In this document: positions 58,712 through 64,000 of the stretch, one piece after another
Layout: every line of letters begins with the position of its first letter
Position numbering within the stretch: position 1 is the first letter of the stretch
Assembly (NCBI GenBank): GCA_947482115.1
Contig: CANKII010000003.1
Location: 62,001-126,000, forward strand
From: Fibrobacterota bacterium
GTDB taxonomy: Bacteria > Fibrobacterota > Fibrobacteria > UBA11236
Length of the DNA: 64,000 bases
Reading direction: 5' to 3'
Made by a program: the position numbers and the translations under genes
The notes under the pieces: generated by a model
The model's database searches: none
Told to the model about the DNA's origin: nothing
The model's input: the letters and a program-made list of their open reading frames with translations, nothing else

Positions 58712-61180
58712 ATGCATTGGCTTAAAGCCCTGACCGCCGGCGTGCTTGCGGCCTTACTCCTGTCCGCGCAAAACTCCTCCGCGCAGAATCTCACCCGGTT
58801 GCCTCCGCCGTCGGTTCCAAAAGACACCTCGGCCCTCGCAGACAGCTCCAAGCACGCCGCTGGAAACGACACCGCAGATGACACCGTGTCTTATTCCGCC
58901 GTGCGCATCCGTTTTCGCGGCGATCATTTCTCGCTCTCAGATCGGGCCCTGCTCAAATATCAAGGTTCCACCCTCATCGCCGACTCCATCGCCTATTACT
59001 CCGGAGACGACATCGTGGATGCGACCGGAGCTCCGCTAATTACCGATGCGATCAATCCGCCCATTCTGGGTTACCGGATGCGGTACAATCTCAAAAACAA
59101 GGTCGGCACCATCTATTACGGATCCTCCAAACGCGGAACGCAAAGTTTCAACGGAACGGAAATCCGGCGGCAGCCGGAAGGCGACGTGTACATCGCACGC
59201 GGGGAGCTTTCCACCTGCGCGCTTCCCGATCCCCATTACTATTTCTACGCCCGCCGCATGATTGTGGAGCCGGAGTCCAAGGTGCTTTCGGGTCCCATCG
59301 TGATGAACATCGCCGAGGTGCCCGTGGCCATACTTCCCATGATGGTGATGCCGCTCGGCAAGGGACGGCGGTCGGGTTTGTTGCAACCCAAACTGGGCGG
59401 CGATCAATCGCAGGGATTTTATCTCAACAATCTCGGCTATTACTGGGCCATCAACGATTACAGCGATTTGCTCATGTCCGGAGATTTGATCGAAGGATCG
59501 AAGGGCACTTTTGACAACACCAATCTGAACACCACCTATCAGTGGAACAAGCGCTACTGGTGGAGCGGCGTGCTCACCAACAAGGTTTATGTTTCGGAAT
59601 TCGATCCCAGCCGTGCCGGAGGCTATCTCGATTTTCGCAACGATCTCAACCTGACTCCCGACGGACGCCAAACCCTGAAGGGCAGCGGCCGCATCCAGTC
59701 CGATCCCACCATCGTGACGCGCAACGCGCTGACGCAGGAAGAAGCATTGGAGCAGACTGCCAACGCCAATCTCGGATACCGCCGGCAATTCGACTGGAAT
59801 CAGGCCACGCTCAATGCCGATGTGACGCAGACCTATAACCTGACCCAGAACTATGTGGATCGCAGCCTGCCCAATGTCACTTTTCATGCCGGTGGCCCGT
59901 TGATTCCCGCACCCGAGGATGAAACCCCCGGAGTGGAAGATCCCTGGTATCGCAAATGGAACTGGGACTACAACGATTTGTTCAACGTGGATCAGGTGAG
60001 CCGTCCCACCTTGAACAGCGCCAAGGGAGACACCAATGTTTACGTGGGTTATTCCGATCACCTTTCCCTGTCCGGGAAATACAGCGCGGGTTACATCAAC
60101 CTCACACCCTCGGTGAACTTGGCGCAACTTTGGTCCATAGATGAACGCACGGGCGACACGGCAAAGCCCTACCGGACCCGTTGGGATCCTTCCCACGGCA
60201 AGACGGGAGAATATTTTGCGGGATGGAGCACAGGCCTCACCGCAGACACGCGTTTTTACGGCATCACACAAGCCGGGGATCATCCGTGGTTGGGTCGCAT
60301 AGCGGCGGTGCGCCATACCGTCTCTCCCTCGGTGAGTGCAACCTATGCCCCCAAGTTGGATTCCAACACGCATTATTACGCCAATCCAAAAATCGGTGGC
60401 ACCGCGTTTCAAGAGGAACAGCGCACGATGACGTTAGGGCTTGGAAACGACGTCGATTTCAAGCTGGCCGATCCTGGCGCGCCCAAAAAGAAGCCGGAAT
60501 CTTACAAGTTGTTTCATTCGAACAGTTCCGTGTCCTACAACTTTGCCAATCACACGCGACCGTGGTCCGAGATCAATTCCAACCTGAGCCTGTATCTGAC
60601 GCGCAACATTTCATTCGACCTGAATACCGTGCACGATCTGTACGACGATTTCGCCCCCACGGCCCAAAAGAACGAATTAATTTCACCCGTGCTCCAGAGC
60701 TGGCGGTTCGGATGGCGCAAGGGATTGGAAGTCGGCGGCGGTTTCAGCACCGGCCTGCGCACCCATGACGTTTTCGGGTCCACCGATCGCTTCGATCAAT
60801 CTCCGTGGTCCGTTTCGTTGAACTACGGTTTTGATTTCAACGCCAATCGCGTGGGCACTTCCAGCGGCTCCCCCACCGAACGTTTTCTCGGAACCTCCGA
60901 GATTTACCAGATCACCAAAACGCATCAGGCCTCGGGAAGTTTGAAGATCAACCCCACGGCCGGATGGAAAATGTCCTATGACACCCAGTTCGATTTCACG
61001 CAGGGCCGTTTTTCCAGTCATGTTTTCGGTTTTGAACGCACCTTGCATTGCTGGAAGATGGATTTTCACTGGACACCGGTGGGTGTGGCGCAAGGCTGGA
61101 ACTTCATCATCTACGTCATCGATCTTCCCGACGTGAAACTGCAAAGCAGCGATACGCACGGGTTGCGGAGAAATCAATAA
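58712..61180 (+). CDS. lptD: LptD-like LPS assembly barrel
   Basis: The protein has 822 aa with a signal peptide (1-26). An LptA/OstA-like beta-jellyroll segment (about 65-200; VRIRFRGDHFSLSDRALLKY, LKNKVGTIYYG) is followed by the LptD barrel (EVPVAILPMMVMPLGKGRRSG, WNKRYWWSGVLTNKVYVSEF). It is of the FCB type of LptD, which is shorter in Cys content than the enterobacterial form. Stop overlaps maf (TAATG). Confidence 0.85.
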   Translation: MHWLKALTAGVLAALLLSAQNSSAQNLTRLPPPSVPKDTSALADSSKHAAGNDTADDTVSYSAVRIRFRGDHFSLSDRALLKYQGSTLIADSIAYYSGDDIVDATGAPLITDAINPPILGYRMRYNLKNKVGTIYYGSSKRGTQSFNGTEIRRQPEGDVYIARGELSTCALPDPHYYFYARRMIVEPESKVLSGPIVMNIAEVPVAILPMMVMPLGKGRRSGLLQPKLGGDQSQGFYLNNLGYYWAINDYSDLLMSGDLIEGSKGTFDNTNLNTTYQWNKRYWWSGVLTNKVYVSEFDPSRAGGYLDFRNDLNLTPDGRQTLKGSGRIQSDPTIVTRNALTQEEALEQTANANLGYRRQFDWNQATLNADVTQTYNLTQNYVDRSLPNVTFHAGGPLIPAPEDETPGVEDPWYRKWNWDYNDLFNVDQVSRPTLNSAKGDTNVYVGYSDHLSLSGKYSAGYINLTPSVNLAQLWSIDERTGDTAKPYRTRWDPSHGKTGEYFAGWSTGLTADTRFYGITQAGDHPWLGRIAAVRHTVSPSVSATYAPKLDSNTHYYANPKIGGTAFQEEQRTMTLGLGNDVDFKLADPGAPKKKPESYKLFHSNSSVSYNFANHTRPWSEINSNLSLYLTRNISFDLNTVHDLYDDFAPTAQKNELISPVLQSWRFGWRKGLEVGGGFSTGLRTHDVFGSTDRFDQSPWSVSLNYGFDFNANRVGTSSGSPTERFLGTSEIYQITKTHQASGSLKINPTAGWKMSYDTQFDFTQGRFSSHVFGFERTLHCWKMDFHWTPVGVAQGWNFIIYVIDLPDVKLQSSDTHGLRRNQ

Positions 61181-61752
61181 TGTCCCTCACCCATCCCCTC
61201 GTATTAGCCAGCGAGTCGCCACGGCGGGAGCAGATTCTGCGCATGTTGGGATTCAACTTTACCATTGCACCTTCCGGGGTGGATGAAACCATACCCGCAA
61301 ATCTTGCTCCCGATCAAGTCCCCGAAGTTTTGGCCCAAGCCAAGGCGCTTCATGTCAGTCAGCAAAAAAAGGATGCCTTGATTCTGGGAGCGGACACCTT
61401 GGTGGTGCTGGACGACCGCATTCTGGGAAAACCTTCAACCCCGGAGGAAGCGCTGGAGATGCTCCGTTTTCTCGGCGGGAAAACCCACAAGGTTTACACG
61501 GGAGTCGCTCTGGCTTTGGGAGGCAAAATCATCGACTCGGGAGTGGCCTGCAGCGAGGTGACCTTTGTCCAGCACAGCGAAAACGATTTGAAAGCCTATG
61601 TCCAAACCGGCGAGCCGATGGACAAGGCCGGAGCCTATGCCATTCAGGGCCGGGGAGCCTTTCTGGTGGAGGGAATCCGGGGCTGTTTTTTCAATGTCAT
61701 GGGTCTTCCGGTGCAACTTACCTTGCGTTTGCTTGAGGTTTACCGGGCTTAA
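61180..61752 (+). CDS. maf: Maf-type nucleotide pyrophosphatase
   Basis: The protein has 190 aa. LASESPRREQILRMLGFNF, LGADTLVVLDD, GKPSTPEEALEMLRFLGGKTHKVYTG and the AYAIQGRGAFLVEGIRG metal site are typical. House-cleaning pyrophosphatase for modified or canonical NTPs (dTTP/UTP type); also called a septum inhibitor. ATG 61180 overlaps the lptD stop. Confidence 0.94.
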   Translation: MSLTHPLVLASESPRREQILRMLGFNFTIAPSGVDETIPANLAPDQVPEVLAQAKALHVSQQKKDALILGADTLVVLDDRILGKPSTPEEALEMLRFLGGKTHKVYTGVALALGGKIIDSGVACSEVTFVQHSENDLKAYVQTGEPMDKAGAYAIQGRGAFLVEGIRGCFFNVMGLPVQLTLRLLEVYRA

Positions 61753-61787
61753 ATTCGAGTAGATTTGACCCTGAGGAATTCAAAATC

Positions 61788-62666
61788 ATGGCTGAAGGAA
61801 TGGAAAACCCGGAAAGCATCGCATCCCAAGGGTCGCCCAAAAAGGCGGGAGCTTTGCTGCGCGAAGCGCGCCTCGCCGCAGGCGTGGATGCGGTGAAACT
61901 TTGCGCTTCGTTGCGCATCTCCACGGCGGCGCTTGACGCACTGGAAGCCTGCCAATACGACCGGCTTCCCGGTGATCCGTATGTGCGTGCCTTGATTGGA
62001 TCGGTGGCGCGATCGATTGGAACGGATCCGCAAAAAATCATGCGCGCCTACAACAATGAAATGGGCGCCGCTTTCGCCGAACCTTCGGTGGCTCCGTACA
62101 AGGATGTTTCCGAAGTGCAGGGACTTGCGCATCGGAAACTTTTCTTCGCCCTGCTCGCCGTGCTTTTGCTCGGTTTGCTTTTCATTCTCGGCAAGGTCAA
62201 TTCCTCCTCCGAAAAGAAAGCCGCCGCCGCAGAGCCCGCTCACACGGATACGGTAGCAGTGGCGATTCCTCCGCCCTCGGATAGCGTACCTGAAAGCAGC
62301 GCCCTTCGCCCCGATTCCCTGAAGACGGATTCCGGCAAGGTCGCCACAAAAGATACGGTTGCTGCAAATGCAAAACCGGTCGTCAAAGACACGGTCGCAC
62401 CCGCCGCTGTCAAAAATGAAAAAACCTTCAGCCGGGTTACCATCAAATGCATTGCGGACAGCACCCGTTTCCGTGTTTTCCGGATGCACAAAGCCACGGC
62501 CTCGCAAACAATCTTCTCGGGCCAGCAAATGGAATTCATGCATAACGACACCATCACCGTGGTGCTTTACAGCAAGCGCAATGCGGAAATCTCCTACGGC
62601 GACACGACCGTGACTCCCAAAGAACGCCGCTTCAAGGTTTACGGAAAAACCATCATCTATTTCTAA
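61788..62666 (+). CDS. RodZ-like cell-shape protein
   Basis: The protein has 292 aa: an N-terminal helix-turn-helix (about 20-85; LLREARLAAGVDAVKLCASLRISTAALDALEA), one membrane helix (about 118-140; LFFALLAVLLLGLLFILG), a low-complexity Ala/Thr/Pro/Asp periplasmic linker, and a small beta domain near 205-292 like the RodZ/DUF4115 domain. RodZ links MreB to the wall machinery. Coupled to hisB (one-base overlap, TAATG). Confidence 0.82.
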   Translation: MAEGMENPESIASQGSPKKAGALLREARLAAGVDAVKLCASLRISTAALDALEACQYDRLPGDPYVRALIGSVARSIGTDPQKIMRAYNNEMGAAFAEPSVAPYKDVSEVQGLAHRKLFFALLAVLLLGLLFILGKVNSSSEKKAAAAEPAHTDTVAVAIPPPSDSVPESSALRPDSLKTDSGKVATKDTVAANAKPVVKDTVAPAAVKNEKTFSRVTIKCIADSTRFRVFRMHKATASQTIFSGQQMEFMHNDTITVVLYSKRNAEISYGDTTVTPKERRFKVYGKTIIYF

Positions 62667-63262
62667 TGGACGGACTCATGCGCACAGCCTCCATCTCCCG
62701 ACAAACCAAGGAAACCCGCATTGAATTGACGTTGGATCTGGATCGTCCTTCCGACGGGCCGATTCAAACCGGCTCGGGTTTTCTGGATCACATGCTGGAC
62801 CTGCTCCGCAAGCACGGAGGCTTCGGCCTGAGCGTGGTGTGTCAGGGCGACATCCACATCGACATGCATCACAGCGCGGAGGACATCGCCATTTGTCTGG
62901 GTCAGGCGTTGCATGAAGCTTTGGGTGGCAAAGAAGGCATTGAGCGCTACGGATTCTATTACGTGACCATGGACGAAGCCCTGGCCCGCTGCTGTCTGGA
63001 TCTCTCCGGTCGCATGTCGTTTGTGTGGAACGCGGCGGTGCCTGCGGCGAGCATCGGCAATCTGGACATGGAATTGATCCCGCATTTCTTCCGCAGCGTG
63101 GCGGAGAATGCGAAGATGAATTTGCATTTGGATCTGTTGCGCGGGACGAACAGTCACCACTGCGTGGAGGCTTTGTTCAAGGCATTCGCGCGGGCTTTGT
63201 CGATGGCCGTGTCGCCGTCGCGGAGGGTCGGCGGCGTGCCGTCGACGAAGGGGATGTTGTAA
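62666..63262 (+). CDS. hisB: Imidazoleglycerol-phosphate dehydratase
   Basis: A 198-aa enzyme of step 6 in histidine synthesis, as the stand-alone dehydratase (no fused phosphatase). Metal motifs HIDMHHSAEDIA and GTNSHHCVEALFKAFARAL, QTGSGFLDHMLDL near the start, and the terminal VPSTKGML. The link to rodZ is positional; other his genes are not in the window. Confidence 0.96.
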   Translation: MDGLMRTASISRQTKETRIELTLDLDRPSDGPIQTGSGFLDHMLDLLRKHGGFGLSVVCQGDIHIDMHHSAEDIAICLGQALHEALGGKEGIERYGFYYVTMDEALARCCLDLSGRMSFVWNAAVPAASIGNLDMELIPHFFRSVAENAKMNLHLDLLRGTNSHHCVEALFKAFARALSMAVSPSRRVGGVPSTKGML

Positions 63263-63268
63263 TAATGG

Positions 63269-63289
63269 CTCACTTTATTAAAAAGTGAG
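63269..63289. terminator. Hairpin after hisB
   Basis: CTCACTTT, loop ATTAA, AAAGTGAG: an 8-bp stem followed by GGACAATAGG, without a U tract. It separates hisB from the AT-rich hydrolase and may end transcription weakly. Confidence 0.35.
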
Positions 63290-63306
63290 GGACAATAGGA
63301 AGAAAC

Positions 63307-63978
63307 ATGAACAACCTACTCATACTACCGGGTGGTGGTAACCCTGACACTCCTATTTATTCGCGCGTTTATTCAGTCATCTCCCGTGAAGCCAAGATGC
63401 GCGGCTACGATCAAGTATTCACTCACATTCGTTGGCCGGGCCATACTACCGCTGACAAATACGAGATCTCTCCATCGCTAACTCTACCTGCTGCCGTCAA
63501 TGCCACAAAGGATTGTATTGCTGCATTACCGCCGGCCCCATTTGTAATTTTAGCCCGCTCCTTTGGATGTGTTGTTGCTTTGAAACTAATACAACAAGCA
63601 AATCCCATTGACAGGTGCCCTTCCAAAATAATCTTATGGGGTCCTATACCCTATTGGATGATCTGGGAAACATGCGTAAGGGACTTTGATGCAACTCGAG
63701 ACAAATCAAAAACCAAGGGACTTAAAATTGATCATAGCTATTACGCTACGACAGAACCCGTAGAGTCACTTATCCAAAAGATAGAGATACCAACAATCAT
63801 TGCTGCTGGAGAGGATGATCCTTATTGTAAACCGGCATATCTTGATTATCTTCGATCAATAGCAAAGAACAATCCTCATATTGAAATTAAAGAAAAAGTG
63901 CGAGGTGCACCACATGAAGTGACTGACGAAAATGGAGCCGATGTGGTACGTAATTATACGCAAACTTTATTTGACTAA
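63307..63978 (+). CDS. Alpha/beta hydrolase-fold protein
   Basis: The protein has 223 aa. The nucleophile elbow is ARSFG (a GxSxG variant), with a candidate acid in AAGEDDPYC and the His in GAPHEV. GPIPYWMIWE fits the cap region. Probably an esterase-type enzyme; no substrate clue. AT-rich codon use against the GC-rich hisB suggests acquisition. It starts 16 bases after the hairpin that follows hisB and ends 22 bases before the window end. Confidence 0.78.
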   Translation: MNNLLILPGGGNPDTPIYSRVYSVISREAKMRGYDQVFTHIRWPGHTTADKYEISPSLTLPAAVNATKDCIAALPPAPFVILARSFGCVVALKLIQQANPIDRCPSKIILWGPIPYWMIWETCVRDFDATRDKSKTKGLKIDHSYYATTEPVESLIQKIEIPTIIAAGEDDPYCKPAYLDYLRSIAKNNPHIEIKEKVRGAPHEVTDENGADVVRNYTQTLFD

Positions 63979-64000
63979 AGCTCCATGAAGAAGCTTTGGG

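Noticed and set aside
1-64000. CRISPR array, tRNA, rRNA, transposase or integrase genes
   Set aside because: I looked in all gaps and found no regular spacer pattern, cloverleaf or transposase motif. The palindromic elements are not regularly spaced.

Overview
The window looks like chromosomal DNA of a Gram-negative, two-membrane bacterium of the FCB group, most likely a Fibrobacterota-like lineage. The evidence is an LptD-type barrel, Mla lipid transport, a TonB-receptor-like protein and Lgt (outer membrane); a PorX-like receiver-PglZ protein; and two secreted sugar-dehydrogenase-like proteins ending in domains that resemble type IX secretion (T9SS) sorting domains. An oxygen-dependent HemF suggests a life with some oxygen. 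The phylum call is inference. Base composition is GC-rich in the core genes and visibly AT-rich in a few accessory genes (SEFIR, RES and the terminal hydrolase). I see no rRNA, tRNA, CRISPR array or transposase, and no gene-free stretch longer than about 300 bases.

Layout. 1-2500 is an accessory edge: a VapBC-like module between two copies of a 25-base stem-loop, then an AT-rich SEFIR gene overlapping a truncated antidote gene. 2610-9889 is a rightward run: DUF349 repeat protein, polA, coaE and a small membrane protein. 9895-13089 (leftward) carries tolC, mlaC and two membrane proteins, divergent from mlaE-mlaF-mlaD-lipoprotein-beta-protein (13206-17977); together these form an envelope lipid transport cassette. 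18102-21811 holds the two secreted sugar-dehydrogenase-like proteins. 21798-29317 is a uronate catabolic locus: flavin oxidoreductase, divergent from MFS transporter, XRE-cupin regulator, GH88 hydrolase, SDR, KDPG aldolase and KDG kinase. 29334-33013 holds small stress and accessory genes, including an orphan RES toxin-like protein.

33033-45280 (leftward) is the translation and RNA block rimP-nusA-infB-rbfA-truB-ribF-epimerase, then a 55-aa membrane protein, rpsO, pnp and an M16 peptidase. Its leader carries a good promoter, a 13-bp hairpin and a terminator that competes with an alternative stem. 45502-53219 mixes small membrane proteins, mazG, dprA, an FtsB/DivIC-like protein, lgt, hemF, NUDIX, an aminotransferase and tsaE. 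53281-56105 is serS-porX. 56199-63262 is an envelope run (TonB-receptor-like, LptD-like, maf, RodZ-like) ending in hisB, followed by an AT-rich alpha/beta hydrolase.

The most unusual signal is a set of short palindromic elements scattered through this core region. Some sit at gene boundaries (polA/coaE, nusA/infB, infB/rbfA, rbfA/truB, pnp/M16, tsaE/porX, GH88/SDR). Others lie inside reading frames of essential or conserved genes without breaking them (polA, dprA, KDG kinase, M16 peptidase). Two copies in unrelated proteins are read on the same strand and in the same frame, giving nearly the same 17-residue peptide. This resembles the Rickettsia palindromic elements that insert in frame into proteins.
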